A stretch of DNA of 64,000 nt from Oceanimonas smirnovii ATCC BAA-899 (GCF_000381965.1 NZ_KB908462.1:62001-126000), one strand, 5' to 3'; shown: positions 35,735 through 46,919, numbered from the stretch's first letter. Translations and numbers: made by a program. The notes: generated from the letters alone by a model not told the origin.

Positions 35735-38700
35735 TCATGCTTCGGCCTTGAAGGCAAATTCCGGTGCCAGCCGGCTGAGGCCCAGGCCCTGCCCTTTGCT
35801 GAGTTTTATCTGCACCGGCACCCGCTCCTTCAGTGCATCTATATGGCTGATCACGCCTATCATCTTGCCGCTGGCATTCAGCGCATCCAGCGCATCCAGT
35901 GCCACTTCCAGAGTGTCGGCATCCAGGGTGCCAAAGCCTTCATCCAGAAACAGCGAGTCGATACAGGTTTTGCTGCTCACCAGATCCGACAACGCCAGCG
36001 CCAGCGCCAGACTCACCAGAAAGCTTTCGCCACCGGACAGGGTCTGGGTATCCCGGCTTACATCCGCCTGCCAGGTGTCAATGACCGACAGCTCCAGCTC
36101 GGCGGCATGATTGCGCGCCAGCCGGTAACGGCCGTGCAGCCGCTCCAGCCGGCGGTTGGCCAGATATACCAGATGCTCGAGGGTCAGCCCCTGAGCAAAA
36201 CGGCGATAACGGGCACCGTCGGCAGCGCCAATCAGACTATTGAGCTGCTCCCAGCGCTGCAGTTGCTGACGGCCCTGCTCAATGCGCTGCAGCAAACTTT
36301 GCTGGCGCTCACGCTGAGCGGCATCGTGCGCCAGGCGCTCTTCCAGCCGGCCCAGTTGCTGCTGGGCGGTATTTTGCGCCTGTTGCTGGTTTTGCTGTTG
36401 CTGCTCCAGCTCGGCCAGCGCCGGCGGCGCTGTGTCTCCCAGCTGCTGTTTTGCCTGCTGCGCCTGAGCCAGCCGGTCGGCAGCCAGTGCCAGCGCCTGT
36501 TGCAACGCCTGCAGCCGTGCCTGCAGCCGCTGGCGCTCTGGCTCCGGCAGATGTGCCGCCAGAAATGCTGCCTCATCGGCAAAGGGGCTGTCGGTCAGCG
36601 CCTGCTGCCAGCCGGCGTTGGCTTCGTTCAGCGTTTTCTGCAGTTCTGTGGCCTGCTGTTGCTCCTGCTCCAGCAGCAGATGCTGACGCTGCAGGGCGTC
36701 TTTCAGTTCGGCCAGCCGGATTTCAGCCTCACTGGCTGCCGCGTCCGGATCGGCGGCTGTTACCGGCGCATCATCAGGCAGGGCCAGCTGATCCCAGCCC
36801 TGCTGCCAGTGTGCCAGCCGGCGTTCGGCTTCACCAAGGGCCATGGCCAGCTGCTGGCGCTGCTCTTTCAGCTGACTGACGCTGTTTTGCTGCTGCCGCC
36901 ATTGTTGCCATTGCTGCTCGGTGTGGCTGAGCCAGGCCTGCCAGTTACCGGGCTGATGACCAATGCCGGCAAGCAGCTGCTGCTCCAGCTCGCAGCGCTG
37001 CTGCTCACAGGCCTGAATGTCGCTGTGCCGCTGCTGCTGTGCCTGCTGCAGAGTGTCCATTTTTTGTGTCAGCAGCTGTTGCTGATGCGCCAGCTCGCCG
37101 GTTTGTGCCACTGCCGCCTGTCGGGCCTGCTCAGCCTGATGGAGCGCGGCTTTGGCCGCCTCAAGCTGCTCTGCCTGTTGCTCAAGCTGAGCCAGCTGCT
37201 GGCGACGCGCCTGCAGCTGAGATTGCCAGTCGCTGGCATCAAGAGACAGCTGCTGTAACAGCGCCGTTTGTTTTTCCTGCAGCTCGTGAAGGCGGCTGCT
37301 CAGCTGTTGCAAGCGCTGGCCGGTATAATCCAGCTTCGCCTTGTGCTCCGCCTGCTGGTGGCGCAACGAGGCACCGGCCTGCTCGATCTGCTCCAGCTCA
37401 TGGCGCTTTTGCTGCAGCTCGGCGGCAGTGCTGTTATTCAGGTTTTGGTAAGCGACAATGGCCGGGTGAGACTCACTGCCACAGAGCGGACAGGCATCGC
37501 CGGGCTGTAGCTGAGCCCTGTGCTGCTCAAGAGAGCGGATCAGCTGCTCCTGTTCCAGCAGCCGGGTCTTGTCTTTTATTTGCTCCTGCAGCTGACGATA
37601 TTGCTCCCGGGTTTGCTCAAGTTGCTGCTCGCCCTGCTGCCATTGTGGTGTCAGCCGGTTCAGAGTGTGCTGCTGCTGTTGTTGCTCCTGTTTCAGCTCC
37701 TGCAGTTGCCCGGCAGTTTGCTCCAGGGCCAGCCAGTGCGGCTGCTGGCTGCGCAGCGCCTGCCATTGTGCTTTTAACTCCGCTTCAGTGGCATGGCCAA
37801 GCACGCCGGCCAGTGCATCCTGCTGCTGCCGGCAGCGCGCCTGCGCGGTTTGCTCAGCCTGGCTGGCCTGCTGCTGTTGCTGCTGCAGTACCTGTTGTTG
37901 TTGCGCCAGCTGGTGTTGCTGCTGGCCGTGTTGCTGGTGCTGTGCCGTAAGCTGTTGTATTTGCTGGTGCAGTTTATCCAGCTGTTTAATATCACCCCGC
38001 CAGCCGGCCAGCTGCTCTCCCAGCTGCTCACCGGCAGGATTGGCCGCCATGGCGTCGGCAAGCTGCTGCTGTTGTTGCTCCAGAGCCTGATCCTGCTGCT
38101 GCAGTGCCTGATGATGCTGCCGGCTGAATGAAAGGCCGCGCCAGTGGCACACCTGCTGCTCTTGTGTCAGCCGGCCCAGCTCAGCCTGACGCTCGCTTAT
38201 TCGATGGCCGAGGACTTGTTGTTGCTGCTGATGCTGCTGGCGTTGCTGCCACTGCACATACAAGCGGGCAGCCGGCTCGCTTTGCTCCAGCGCCAGCTGT
38301 TCAGGGGCCGCCTCGTTCAACGCGGCCTGCGCCTGTTGGTGTGCCTGGCTGGCCTGCACCAGTTGCTGCTCATTCCGATCCCACTGCTGGCGCTGTACCA
38401 ACGCGGTCCGGGTGCGCTGCAATGCCTGCTGCACTGCACTCAGCTGCTGAGCCGTCCCGGTGCGCTGGCGTTCAATTTCGCCACGCTCCTCCTCACCCAG
38501 CAGAGCCACGCCTTTAACTTGCGCTTCCTGCTCGGCCAGCGCCTGTTTGTGCTCCCGGGTCTGTTCAAACACCCGCTGGGAAATACGGGCGTAAATATCG
38601 GTGCCGGTCAGCTCTTCCAGCAGCTCGGCACGCTCGTTGGCATCCGCATGCAGAAAGGCGGCAAAACCGCCCTGGGCCAGCATCATCGATTTGGTAAAGC

Positions 38701-39133
38701 GGCCAAAGTCGAGACCGGTGAGCATTTCGGTCAGCCTGAGCTTGTCATTGATTTTATCGGTCAGAATTTCACCGCTGCGCTTTGCCAGCTCAACACGGGG
38801 CGCCTGCAGTTTGCCACCAACCTGGCTTCTGGCCCGGCGCTGACTCCAGAAGGCCCGGTAGCCCTCGCCCTTTACCTCAAACTCCACTTCTGCCAGACAA
38901 TCGGCGGTGTGCCGGGTCATCAGCTCGTTGCTGCCCGCAGAGACGGTTTTCATTCGTGGCGTCTGGTGATAGAGCGCCAGACAAATGGCATCGAGCAGCG
39001 TGGTTTTGCCCGCCCCGGTGGGGCCGGTAATGGCAAACAGTCCGCTGTCGACAAAGGGCGACTGAGTAAAGTCAATTTTCCACTCGCCCTGCAGGGAGTT
39101 CAGATTTTTCAGCCTGAGGCTCAGAATTTTCAT
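35735..39133 (-). CDS. sbcC: Exonuclease subunit SbcC (Rad50-like)
   Basis: 1132-residue SMC-like ATPase of the SbcCD nuclease, which opens hairpins and processes double-strand ends. Walker A is [14 protein letters not shown] near the N-terminus, the zinc hook is CPLCGSE in the middle of the coiled coil, and the C-terminal half-site has [17 protein letters not shown] and [12 protein letters not shown]. The coiled-coil arms are extraordinarily rich in glutamine, with runs of up to five or six, encoded mostly by CAG. This makes the antisense strand rich in CTG and open in other frames. ATG 39133 overlaps the sbcD stop (ATGA), so the subunits are coupled. Confidence 0.96.
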   Translation of the reverse strand: MKILSLRLKNLNSLQGEWKIDFTQSPFVDSGLFAITGPTGAGKTTLLDAICLALYHQTPRMKTVSAGSNELMTRHTADCLAEVEFEVKGEGYRAFWSQRRARSQVGGKLQAPRVELAKRSGEILTDKINDKLRLTEMLTGLDFGRFTKSMMLAQGGFAAFLHADANERAELLEELTGTDIYARISQRVFEQTREHKQALAEQEAQVKGVALLGEEERGEIERQRTGTAQQLSAVQQALQRTRTALVQRQQWDRNEQQLVQASQAHQQAQAALNEAAPEQLALEQSEPAARLYVQWQQRQQHQQQQQVLGHRISERQAELGRLTQEQQVCHWRGLSFSRQHHQALQQQDQALEQQQQQLADAMAANPAGEQLGEQLAGWRGDIKQLDKLHQQIQQLTAQHQQHGQQQHQLAQQQQVLQQQQQQASQAEQTAQARCRQQQDALAGVLGHATEAELKAQWQALRSQQPHWLALEQTAGQLQELKQEQQQQQHTLNRLTPQWQQGEQQLEQTREQYRQLQEQIKDKTRLLEQEQLIRSLEQHRAQLQPGDACPLCGSESHPAIVAYQNLNNSTAAELQQKRHELEQIEQAGASLRHQQAEHKAKLDYTGQRLQQLSSRLHELQEKQTALLQQLSLDASDWQSQLQARRQQLAQLEQQAEQLEAAKAALHQAEQARQAAVAQTGELAHQQQLLTQKMDTLQQAQQQRHSDIQACEQQRCELEQQLLAGIGHQPGNWQAWLSHTEQQWQQWRQQQNSVSQLKEQRQQLAMALGEAERRLAHWQQGWDQLALPDDAPVTAADPDAAASEAEIRLAELKDALQRQHLLLEQEQQQATELQKTLNEANAGWQQALTDSPFADEAAFLAAHLPEPERQRLQARLQALQQALALAADRLAQAQQAKQQLGDTAPPALAELEQQQQNQQQAQNTAQQQLGRLEERLAHDAAQRERQQSLLQRIEQGRQQLQRWEQLNSLIGAADGARYRRFAQGLTLEHLVYLANRRLERLHGRYRLARNHAAELELSVIDTWQADVSRDTQTLSGGESFLVSLALALALSDLVSSKTCIDSLFLDEGFGTLDADTLEVALDALDALNASGKMIGVISHIDALKERVPVQIKLSKGQGLGLSRLAPEFAFKAEA

Positions 39134-40335
39134 GCTTGCTCCTCCAGACTGGCCAGCACCTGAGCATAGAGCTGGTTCAGTTCACGCAGGTCGTGCTCAT
39201 TCAGGGTTTCCTGCGCCAGCCGCCGTTCAAATACCTGAGTTGGGGTCAGTTCGCTCAGGGTTTCTTTCTGCTCCGCCAGCAAGGCAGCATTGCGCCCCTG
39301 GCGCTCCCGGCGCACCAGCAGCACCTCGGCATTCAGCCCCTCGCTCAGGGCCTGCACCCTGGGCTGCAGATCACTCAGGTAATCGTCTTCAGACACAGTC
39401 ACTTCCAGCCATACCGGCCGCGTGTCAGTGCCTGTCCGGGCGGCCTCGGGCAAACGCTCAGCCAGCTCGTTCAGTGAACCTGCCACTCTTGCCATGGGCT
39501 GAAACACCGGCACCGGCACCGGGGTGACGCTTTCCAGGCCGCGATTCGACAGCTCTACCAGCAACACCTCTTTTTGCTGGCCGGTCTCATCAAAGCTCAG
39601 GGTCAGGGGCGAGCCGCTGTAGCGAATATGCTCACAGCCCCCCACCTTTTGCGGCCTGTGTATATGCCCGAGTGCAATATAGTCAGCGGCAGGAAAGGCG
39701 CTGGCAGGAAAAGCCTCCAGGGTACCGATATAAATGTCACGCACCGAATCAGTGCGGCTGGCCCCCACCGTGGTGAGGTGGCCGGTGGCCACAATGGGCA
39801 GACCGGCATTTTGTGCCCGGGCCTGCTCATACAACTGCTGATAGTGCGCGGCAATGGCCTGTTGCAGAGCACGGCCCTTGTCATCGGCACTGTCGCCGGC
39901 CCGGCTTTCCAGCAGATCCCGCGGGCGCAAAAAAGGAATGGCACAGAGCACGGCACCGGGCTCGCCGGCACGGTTGGCCAGCGTAATAATCTGTTGTTCA
40001 GGCTCGGCCATGGCCCCGGGGATCACCCGAACATTCAGCGCACCCAGCAACTCACGGGATTCATTGAGCATGGCCACAGAGTCGTGGTTACCTCCCAGCA
40101 GCACCAGGCTGGCACCGCTGCGGCTGATCTGCACCACAAAATTATGATAAAGCTCACGGGCATAACTGGGAGGCGTGCCGGTATCAAAGATATCACCCGC
40201 TACCAGCACGGCATCAATCTGGTACTGCTCTACCTGAGCCACCAGCCAGTTGAGAAAGGCGGCGTGTTCATTCAGCCGGGTTTTGCCCATAAAATGCTGG
40301 CCCAGGTGCCAGTCGGAGGTGTGCAGAATGCGCAT
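39130..40335 (-). CDS. sbcD: Exonuclease subunit SbcD (Mre11-like)
   Basis: 401-residue calcineurin-type nuclease subunit. The phosphoesterase motifs are [44 protein letters not shown] and ALGHIHRPQ, which bind two manganese ions. The C-terminal part binds the SbcC coiled coil. ATG 40335 gives the family N-terminus ([12 protein letters not shown]). An upstream in-frame ATG at 40365 adds ten unconserved residues and is not preferred. Confidence 0.96.
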   Translation of the reverse strand: MRILHTSDWHLGQHFMGKTRLNEHAAFLNWLVAQVEQYQIDAVLVAGDIFDTGTPPSYARELYHNFVVQISRSGASLVLLGGNHDSVAMLNESRELLGALNVRVIPGAMAEPEQQIITLANRAGEPGAVLCAIPFLRPRDLLESRAGDSADDKGRALQQAIAAHYQQLYEQARAQNAGLPIVATGHLTTVGASRTDSVRDIYIGTLEAFPASAFPAADYIALGHIHRPQKVGGCEHIRYSGSPLTLSFDETGQQKEVLLVELSNRGLESVTPVPVPVFQPMARVAGSLNELAERLPEAARTGTDTRPVWLEVTVSEDDYLSDLQPRVQALSEGLNAEVLLVRRERQGRNAALLAEQKETLSELTPTQVFERRLAQETLNEHDLRELNQLYAQVLASLEEQA

Positions 40336-40458
40336 GGAAGCCCTTGAAATTTCAATAAATGACAAATATTAGCACCGCTATACCGGCCAGAGGCAAACTC
40401 GCTTGGTGCCGGCCCAAAACTTGCTAGACTGATGCTTTCATTTCCAGCGCCGCTTATT

Positions 40459-41355
40459 ATGCCATTTTCCTACGACTTTCTTGCCCTGGCAGCCGCTGCC
40501 TGCTGGGCAGTGTCCAGTTTGCTGTCTGCCAGTGCCGCCCGCCATCTGGGGGCGTTTGCCTATTCCCGCTGGCGCATGTTCTGCGTCAGCCTGATGCTAT
40601 GGGCCGCCGCCATGGTCACCGGCGGCTGGGCCAGCCTGAGTACGCCGGCACTGGGCGTCATGGCGGCTTCTGGCCTGATTGGCATTTTTATCGGTGATAC
40701 CGCACTTTATGCCGCCATGAACCGGCTGGGGCCACGCCGGGCCAGTGTGCTGTTTGCCACTCATGCGCTCTTTTCCGTGGTGCTGGGGTTTGCCCTGTTT
40801 GATGAACGCATTGGCGCGCAGGCACTGGCCGGCGGCGTACTGCTGGTGGGCGGTGTCATGACCGCCATTTTCTTTGGCAAGCGCGGCAATGAAACCCATG
40901 CCTGGGAGCAGGACAACGGCAGCCTCTGGCCAGGCATTGCCCTTGGCCTGCTGTCGGCGCTGTGTCAGTCGGTGGCCACGTTAATGGTCAAGCCGGTAAT
41001 GGAAGGCAATGTGGATCCGGTAGCGGCCTCGGCAGTACGCATGACCACCGCCTTTGCCGCTCATATGGCACTGCTGTGGTGCGGGCTGGCGGTGGCCAAA
41101 CCCCTGCAGCGCATTAACTGGCCGGTGTTTGGCATGGTGGCGCTGAATGCTTTTCTGGCCATGGGCGTGGGCATGACCCTGATTTTGCTGGCACTGCGCC
41201 ATGGTGAGGTGGGCATGGTGGCCATGCTGAGTTCGGTAAGCCCGGTGCTGGTGCTGCCGCTGTTGTGGCTGATCATGAAGCGCCGCCCTGCCAGTGGCGC
41301 CTGGCTGGGCGCCCTGGTCACAGTGATTGGCACGGCCCTGATAGTGACTCGTTAA
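40459..41355 (+). CDS. EamA/DMT-family transporter
   Basis: 298 residues with ten predicted spans arranged as two five-span EamA repeats (first about 5-140, second about 165-298). It contains AAACWAVSSLLSASAARHLG, GPRRASVLFATHALFSVVLG and VGMVAMLSSVSPVLVLPLLW, typical of drug/metabolite exporters. ATG 40459 is chosen for length; ATG 40432 is also in frame and neither has a strong ribosome binding site. It converges on a GST gene with a four-base overlap of the stops. Substrate unknown. Confidence 0.88.
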   Translation: MPFSYDFLALAAAACWAVSSLLSASAARHLGAFAYSRWRMFCVSLMLWAAAMVTGGWASLSTPALGVMAASGLIGIFIGDTALYAAMNRLGPRRASVLFATHALFSVVLGFALFDERIGAQALAGGVLLVGGVMTAIFFGKRGNETHAWEQDNGSLWPGIALGLLSALCQSVATLMVKPVMEGNVDPVAASAVRMTTAFAAHMALLWCGLAVAKPLQRINWPVFGMVALNAFLAMGVGMTLILLALRHGEVGMVAMLSSVSPVLVLPLLWLIMKRRPASGAWLGALVTVIGTALIVTR

Positions 41356-41972
41356 AGGTTAAGGCCTTCTGCACTGAGGGCGCGACGCACACCGGCGTCT
41401 TCGTTCAGATCCTGAAAGTGCCGGGCAACATGCGGGTAGTTGCTTAAGCCATCAGGCAGAATTTGTGTGGCCCAGAGCTCAAACACAAAGGCACAGGCAT
41501 CCACTATACTTTTGTGCTCGTCCATATACCAGGTGCGGCTGGCCAGATGATTGTCCATGCGCTGCAGCCAGGGGGCGATACGCTCGGGCACCGCTGCCTT
41601 GATGGCATCATGAGCGGCATCCGTAGTGTCTGTGGTCAGTTTGTGTTGGGCAAACCAGGGTACCATAACGCGGTAAACGTCGGTGTTAAAAAAGCTTAGC
41701 CAGTAATCACACTGATACTGCAGCACGGGATCGTTAATGGGCCCCAGGTGCTCACCGGCAGGTAAGCGGGCCAGATAACGCAGAATGGCACTGGTCTGAT
41801 ACAAGGCCCCCATGTCGTCTGTCATCAGTACCGGCACCGCCGACATGTAATTGATTTTTACAAACTCCGGATCCTGAGTGTTGGCCGGCTCCAGCTCAAA
41901 GGGCTGCTCCATCCAGCACAGCACTATGTGCGGAGCCAGAGAGCAGGCACCGGGCTTGAAGTATAATTTCAT
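41352..41972 (-). CDS. Glutathione S-transferase, beta-like
   Basis: 206 residues. The N-terminus MKLYFKPGACSLAPHIVL matches bacterial beta-class GSTs, with the catalytic-site Cys10 and Ser11, then YMSAVPVLMTDDMGALYQTSAILRYL (cis-Pro and glutathione site). The C-terminal domain has ASRTWYMDEHKSIVDACAFVF. It lies downstream of a MarR-family gene on the same strand, with a clear inverted repeat in the 146-bp gap. That suggests regulation by the MarR protein, the common arrangement for detoxification genes. Confidence 0.88.
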   Translation of the reverse strand: MKLYFKPGACSLAPHIVLCWMEQPFELEPANTQDPEFVKINYMSAVPVLMTDDMGALYQTSAILRYLARLPAGEHLGPINDPVLQYQCDYWLSFFNTDVYRVMVPWFAQHKLTTDTTDAAHDAIKAAVPERIAPWLQRMDNHLASRTWYMDEHKSIVDACAFVFELWATQILPDGLSNYPHVARHFQDLNEDAGVRRALSAEGLNL

Positions 41973-42059
41973 TTAAATAAACCTCCTGAACACGACTGGA
42001 GTTGTGCCGGTTGCAGCAACCTGACACAGATCTAGTTTGAGTATTGGCGGAGAATGACA

Positions 42060-42096
42060 AATTGGCGACAAATTTTACAAAAATATGTCACCAATT
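42060..42096. promoter_or_regulatory. Candidate operator upstream of the GST gene
   Basis: AATTGGCGACA (42060-42070) and TGTCACCAATT (42086-42096) are inverted copies matching at 10 of 11 positions. A further TTGGCGGAGAATGACA stands just to the left. The repeat lies 88 bp upstream of the GST start. Confidence 0.5.
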
Positions 42097-42118
42097 GAGT
42101 ATGTGATAAAAACAGGGA

Positions 42119-42640
42119 TCAGTCTTCAACCGACAGCAGCATTTTCTTCAGCAGAGCGGCAAACTGTTGCTGCTCTTCTTCAGTAAGGGCTGCCGCCAGC
42201 TCGGCTTCTGCCGCCAGGTGATGTTTTACCGCCTCTTCCACTACCTTGTAGCCTTCATCGGTGAGAGTGACGATTACGCCCCGGCGATCATGATCTGCCT
42301 GCGCCCGGGTAACCAGCCCCCGGCTTTCCAGCCGGTTAATGCGGTTGGTAAGGGCACCGGATGAAATCAGTACCATGGACTGCAACTGATTAGGAGACAG
42401 CTGAAAACTGGGCGGATGCCGGCGCAGCGCCGCCAGCACGTCGAATTCACCTACGTTCAGGTCGTAATGGGCCAGATCCTGCAGTACCCGGCGGGTAATA
42501 AAGTATTCCAGCCTTACTACACGGCCAATAACCTCAGTGCTATTAAAACTGAGATCCGGGCGGGCCCGGTGCCAAAGCGTGACGATACGGTCAATTTGAT
42601 CCATGATGTTGTCTGATGAGTGCGTGTGGTTATGGTTCAT
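42119..42640 (-). CDS. MarR-family transcriptional regulator
   Basis: 173 residues with the MarR winged helix. The recognition region is SPNQLQSMVLISSGALTNRINRLESRGLVTR, followed by the wing DHDRRGVIVTLTDEG, with dimerisation helices at both ends. The start at 42640 follows TGGAAG. Just upstream, TGATA and TATCA (about 42669-42695) may be its own operator. It likely controls itself and the downstream GST gene. Confidence 0.9.
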   Translation of the reverse strand: MNHNHTHSSDNIMDQIDRIVTLWHRARPDLSFNSTEVIGRVVRLEYFITRRVLQDLAHYDLNVGEFDVLAALRRHPPSFQLSPNQLQSMVLISSGALTNRINRLESRGLVTRAQADHDRRGVIVTLTDEGYKVVEEAVKHHLAAEAELAAALTEEEQQQFAALLKKMLLSVED

Positions 42641-42839
42641 TGTGATTGGTTCTTCCAGGAAGCCATTTTGATATCAAGACATCTGTATAGTATCACAAAG
42701 CCGGTAACGTAAACCCCGCTCTCATCTCGGGATATTCCCTGATGTTGGTATGGTTGGAGCATTTAATGGCCATGATTCTTGGGGTATACTCGCCTGGTTG
42801 AATGGAAAAATAATGAAAGCCAACTGGGAGAATGAAAAG

Positions 42840-43277
42840 GTGAGCCTGTTTAGAAACCTGTTGCTTGCCGGTGTTGCCGCTGCTTCACTGAGTGGTATGG
42901 CCTACGCCGCCAATGATATGTCGCCTGAAGCTGTTGCCGAGCGCACCAAGCCGGTGGGCAGTGTGTATTCTGCCGCCGATCTGGAAGGCATTATCGACAC
43001 TGCCGCCGCCGGTGGTGACAGCGGCGAACCTGCTGCTCCCCGCAGTGGTGAAGCCGTGTATAACGCCGCTTGCGCCGCCTGCCATGGCACCGGTGCCGCC
43101 GGTGCGCCGGTAAAAGGTGATGCTGCTGCCTGGGGCCCCCGCGTTGACAAGGGTCGCGATACCCTGCTGAGCCACGCGATTAATGGCTTTAACGCCATGC
43201 CCGCCCGTGGTGCCTGTGGCAACTGCTCCGATGAGGAGATTGGTAACGCCATTGACTATATGCTGGACGCAATCTGA
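42840..43277 (+). CDS. Cytochrome c5-type monohaem cytochrome
   Basis: About 145 residues. A signal peptide (SLFRNLLLAGVAAASLSGMAYA) is followed by a linker and a C-terminal c5 domain with the haem site CAACH, the Met ligand in FNAMPARG, and the disulfide typical of c5 (GACGNCSDEE). It is a soluble periplasmic electron carrier of low to middle potential. GTG 42840 follows GGGAG at nine bases. ATG 42813 is also in frame and would add nine residues before the signal peptide. The upstream gap contains a TATACT -10-like element at 42785-42790. Confidence 0.87.
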   Translation: MSLFRNLLLAGVAAASLSGMAYAANDMSPEAVAERTKPVGSVYSAADLEGIIDTAAAGGDSGEPAAPRSGEAVYNAACAACHGTGAAGAPVKGDAAAWGPRVDKGRDTLLSHAINGFNAMPARGACGNCSDEEIGNAIDYMLDAI

Positions 43278-43297
43278 GCGCGACCATCAGTAACGTG

Positions 43298-43323
43298 AAA
43301 AGCCGCAGCAATGCGGCTTTTTT
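43298..43323 (+). terminator. Cytochrome c5 gene terminator
   Basis: AAAAGCCGCA / TGCGGCTTTT stem with a GCAA loop and a T run. Confidence 0.88.
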
Positions 43324-43336
43324 ATGCCTGTCGCAA

Positions 43337-43455
43337 GAAGCAGCAGCGCGGCTGCACTCCGCCGACACGCTTCAAGCCCTTCCCCGGGGCGCTCGGCACA
43401 TGCCATCCATGGCATGATGACGGTCGGCTCCGGCAATCCCCGCTACTGCTTCGGG
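43337..43455. repeat. Dispersed structured repeat, type A, copy 2 (inverted)
   Basis: Reverse-complement copy of the element at 12933. It runs from GAAGCAGCAGCG to CTACTGCTTC with the inner CATGCCATCCATGGCATG. It lies between the cytochrome c5 terminator and the convergent end of rep. The remaining 43456-43570 shows only a short CTGACAGCTTACCGCTGATGG-like simple repeat. Confidence 0.85.
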
Positions 43456-43570
43456 CAAGATTTGCATTGTGTGCAAGCACGAGCGAAGTTTCCCTGCCTT
43501 GTACGTCCCTCGCCAGCACCAATGGTTTTACTGACAGCTTACCGCTGATGGCTGTCTTTTCGGTTGATGG

Positions 43571-45583
43571 CTATTTCTTGAACATGGCCCGCAGGCTGGC
43601 CACGCCGGCCTGGCCCTTTTGCATGCGTTCGCCTTCGCTCTGGGGTTTGCGGTTGTGCTCCCAGTCCAGATCCTGCTGGGGCAGTTCCAGCAAAAACCGG
43701 CTGGGCTCGGGGCGAATGGTTTCACCGTATTGCCGCCGCTCCCGGCACAGGGTAAAGGTCAGCGCCTGCTGGGCCCGGGTGATGCCCACGTAGGCCAGCC
43801 GCCGCTCTTCCTCTATGTTGTCTTCGTCAATGCTGCTCTGGTGCGGCAGCAGGCCTTCTTCCATGCCCACCATAAACACAAAGGGAAACTCCAGGCCCTT
43901 GGAGGCGTGCAGGGTCATCAGCTGTACCTGCTCGCCGTCGTCCTCATCTTCGCCCCGCTCCATCATGTCGCGCAGGGTCAGGCGGGTAACCACTTGCGGC
44001 AGTGTCATGGCCTCTTCCAGATCCGAGCCTTCCAGCATCTGGCTGACCCACTTGAACAGGGTGGACACGTTCTGCATGCGCATTTCAGCGGCCCGGGGGC
44101 TGGGCGAGCTTTCATACAGCCATTCCTCATAGTGAATGTCCTTGATCATGTCGCGCACCGCTTCCACCGCGTTGTCCCGGGCGGCCTCATCCCCCAGTCG
44201 CACCAGCCAGTCGCTGAAGGCACGCACCGCCACCAGGCCTCTGCCCGTCAGAGTCTGCTCCAGCCCCAGCTCAAAGCTGGCAGCAAACAGGCTTTTGCCC
44301 CGGCCGTTGGCATAGGTGCCCAGCTTTTCCAGGGTAGTGGGACCAATTTCCCGCCGGGGCGTGTTCACCACCCGCAGAAAGGCGTTGTCGTCGTCCGGAT
44401 TCACCAGCAGCCGCAGATAGGCCATGATGTCCTTTATCTCGGTGCGGGAGAAAAACGAGGTACCGCCGCTGATCTTGTAGGGAATGCGGTTGGTCATCAG
44501 CGCCTTTTCCAGCAGCCGGGACTGATGATTGCCCCGGTACAGAATGGCGTAGTCGCCGAACTTGCTGGCATTCATGAACTTGTGGCCCATGATCTCGGCC
44601 ACCACCCGCTCCGCTTCGTGCTCTTCGCTTTTGGCAAACAGCACTCTGACCGAAGCCTCGTATTCCATTTCCGAGAACAGCTCTTTCTCGAACACATGGG
44701 GGTTGTTGGCGATCAGAATATTGGCGCACTGCAGAATACGCCCCCGGGAGCGATAGTTCTGCTGCAGCTTGATCACTTTCAGGCTGGGGTAATCTTCCTT
44801 CAGCAGCACCAGGTTCTGGGGCCGGGCACCGCGCCAGGAGTAGATGGACTGATCGTCGTCGCCCACCACGGTAAAGCGGGCGCGCTCGCCGGCGATCAGC
44901 TTGACCAGCTCATACTGGCTGGTGTTGGTATCCTGATATTCATCCACCAGCAAGTAACGAATTTTGTTCTGCCAGTAGGCCCGCACCTCGGCGTTGGTTT
45001 TGAGCAACAGGGTGGGCATCAGAATGAGATCGTCAAAGTCCAGGGCGTTATAGGCCTTCATATGCCGCTGATAGCGCTCATAGCACTGGGCAAACAGCAC
45101 GGTTTCGGCATCGGTGGCCAGCCGGGCGGCACGGGACGGCAGCACCAGATCGTTTTTCCAGTTGGAAATGGCACTCAGCAGCCGGGAGAGCCTTTCCTTG
45201 TCCCCTTCCAGCTCCTTTTCGGTCAGCTCTCGGATCAGCGCCAGCTGATCCTGATCGTCAAACAGGGAGAAACCGGATTTCAGCCCCAGGGTCTTGTGCT
45301 CACGGCGAATAATGTCCAGCCCAAGAGTATGAAAGGTGGACACCATCAGGCCGCGGGCTTCGCTCTTGCCCAGGGTTTGCGCCACCCGCTCCTTCATTTC
45401 CCGCGCCGCCTTGTTGGTAAAGGTGACGGCGGCAATATGGCGGGCGGAATAGTCGCACTGGCGCACCAGATAGGCGATTTTGTTGGTGATCACCCGGGTC
45501 TTGCCGGAGCCGGCACCGGCCAGCACCAGGCAGGGTCCGGCAATGTAGCGAACGGCTTCATCCTGGGCGGGGTTTAACTTCAT
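43571..45583 (-). CDS. rep: ATP-dependent DNA helicase Rep
   Basis: 670 residues (E. coli 673), a superfamily 1A 3'-5' helicase that clears protein blocks ahead of the fork. Motif I is [13 protein letters not shown], Ia [65 protein letters not shown] and [21 protein letters not shown] and the overall length favour Rep over UvrD. The start ([11 protein letters not shown]) is the family N-terminus. It is monocistronic and divergent from csdA. Confidence 0.96.
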   Translation of the reverse strand: MKLNPAQDEAVRYIAGPCLVLAGAGSGKTRVITNKIAYLVRQCDYSARHIAAVTFTNKAAREMKERVAQTLGKSEARGLMVSTFHTLGLDIIRREHKTLGLKSGFSLFDDQDQLALIRELTEKELEGDKERLSRLLSAISNWKNDLVLPSRAARLATDAETVLFAQCYERYQRHMKAYNALDFDDLILMPTLLLKTNAEVRAYWQNKIRYLLVDEYQDTNTSQYELVKLIAGERARFTVVGDDDQSIYSWRGARPQNLVLLKEDYPSLKVIKLQQNYRSRGRILQCANILIANNPHVFEKELFSEMEYEASVRVLFAKSEEHEAERVVAEIMGHKFMNASKFGDYAILYRGNHQSRLLEKALMTNRIPYKISGGTSFFSRTEIKDIMAYLRLLVNPDDDNAFLRVVNTPRREIGPTTLEKLGTYANGRGKSLFAASFELGLEQTLTGRGLVAVRAFSDWLVRLGDEAARDNAVEAVRDMIKDIHYEEWLYESSPSPRAAEMRMQNVSTLFKWVSQMLEGSDLEEAMTLPQVVTRLTLRDMMERGEDEDDGEQVQLMTLHASKGLEFPFVFMVGMEEGLLPHQSSIDEDNIEEERRLAYVGITRAQQALTFTLCRERRQYGETIRPEPSRFLLELPQQDLDWEHNRKPQSEGERMQKGQAGVASLRAMFKK

Positions 45584-45704
45584 GGCGGCTCCTCAGCATT
45601 AAACGACCGGTGATTTTACCGCCATGACCGCTCGGGGTGAAGGCCGCCTTGTCATCGGCTTGGGTTTGGCTCATGATCCTGACAGTTTTTTCTAATGGTT
45701 ATGC

Positions 45705-46919
45705 ATGAACGTGGATATTCGAGTACTCAGACGCGACTTCCCTACCCTGGCGCAAATTGTTAACGGCCATTCGCTGGTGTATCTCGATAACGCCGCCACC
45801 ACCCAGAAGCCACAGGCCGTGCTGGATGCGCTCAATCATTACTACCGGGATACCAACGCCAATGTGCACAGAGCCTCTCATGCCCTGAGCGGCCAGGCCA
45901 CCCGCGCCTTTGAGCAGGCCCGGGAAAAAGTAGCGCGTTTTATTCATGCGCCCTCGCCCAACGACATTATCTGGACCCGGGGCACCACGGAAGCCATCAA
46001 TCTGGTGGCGTTCAGCCTCGGCCGGCACTTTCTGAACACCGGCGACGAGATCCTGGTGTCCACCTCGGAGCATCACGCCAATATTGTGCCCTGGCAGCAG
46101 GTGGCCGCCGCCACCGGTGCCGTGCTCAAGGTGATTCCCCTCACCGACAGCGCCGAGCTGGACATGGCCGCCGCTGAGCAACTGATTAACGAACGTACCC
46201 GGCTGCTGGCCGTGGGCCATGTGTCCAACGCCCTGGGCCAGGTCAATCCGGTGGCCAAGCTGATTGTCATGGCGAAAGCCGTGGGTGCCGTAACCCTGAT
46301 TGACGGCGCTCAGGCGGTGGGACATTTTCCGGTGAATGTGCAGGCATTAGGCTGTGACTTTTACGCTTTTTCCGGCCACAAGATGTTTGCGCCCACCGGC
46401 ATTGGCGTGCTCTATGGCAAAACCGAGTGGCTGGAAAAGATGCCCCCTTGGCAGACCGGTGGCGAGATGATCAAGACAGTCAGCTTTGAGCACACTCAGT
46501 TTGCCGAAGCGCCGTTCAAGTTTGAAGCGGGTACCCCCAATATTGCCGGGGCCATTGCGCTGGGGGCGGCAGTGGACTATCTGCAAGGGCTGGATCGGGC
46601 CGCACTGCAACGCCACGAGCAGGCGCTGTTGACCCAACTGCTGGATGGCCTGGCCACCATGGACGACATTCGCGTGATTGGCCGACCCCAGGCCGGAGCC
46701 GTATCCTTTACCATGGACGAGGTGCACCCCCAGGATCTGTCCACCCTGCTCGATATGCAGGGCATTGCCGTGCGCACCGGCCACCACTGCGCCATGCCGC
46801 TGATGCAGGCGCTGGGGCTGAAAAACGGCACTGTGCGTGCCTCCTTTTCTTTTTATAACACCGAAGATGACGTGGCCGCCCTGCTGGCCGGCATCAACAA
46901 GGCCCGGGAGCTGCTGTAA
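45705..46919 (+). CDS. csdA: Cysteine desulfurase CsdA
   Basis: 404-residue group II (SufS/CsdA type) PLP enzyme that takes sulfur from cysteine and passes it to CsdE. Seen are YLDNAATTQKP, the TEAINLVA and HHANIVPWQQ cofactor contacts, the PLP lysine in SGHKMFAPTG, and the active-site cysteine in RTGHHCAMPLM. Its stop overlaps the start of csdE (TAATG), which distinguishes it from sufS. With csdE and the nearby tcdA (csdL) it forms the CSD system. Confidence 0.95.
   Translation: MNVDIRVLRRDFPTLAQIVNGHSLVYLDNAATTQKPQAVLDALNHYYRDTNANVHRASHALSGQATRAFEQAREKVARFIHAPSPNDIIWTRGTTEAINLVAFSLGRHFLNTGDEILVSTSEHHANIVPWQQVAAATGAVLKVIPLTDSAELDMAAAEQLINERTRLLAVGHVSNALGQVNPVAKLIVMAKAVGAVTLIDGAQAVGHFPVNVQALGCDFYAFSGHKMFAPTGIGVLYGKTEWLEKMPPWQTGGEMIKTVSFEHTQFAEAPFKFEAGTPNIAGAIALGAAVDYLQGLDRAALQRHEQALLTQLLDGLATMDDIRVIGRPQAGAVSFTMDEVHPQDLSTLLDMQGIAVRTGHHCAMPLMQALGLKNGTVRASFSFYNTEDDVAALLAGINKARELL

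Noticed and set aside
35843..37258. Long open frames on the + strand opposite sbcC
   Set aside because: They arise from the CTG/CAG bias of sbcC; the translations are Leu/Gln-rich without domains, and sbcC is unmistakable.
43619..45577. 652-residue open frame opposite rep
   Set aside because: It runs antisense through all helicase motifs of rep and has no family features or start signals.
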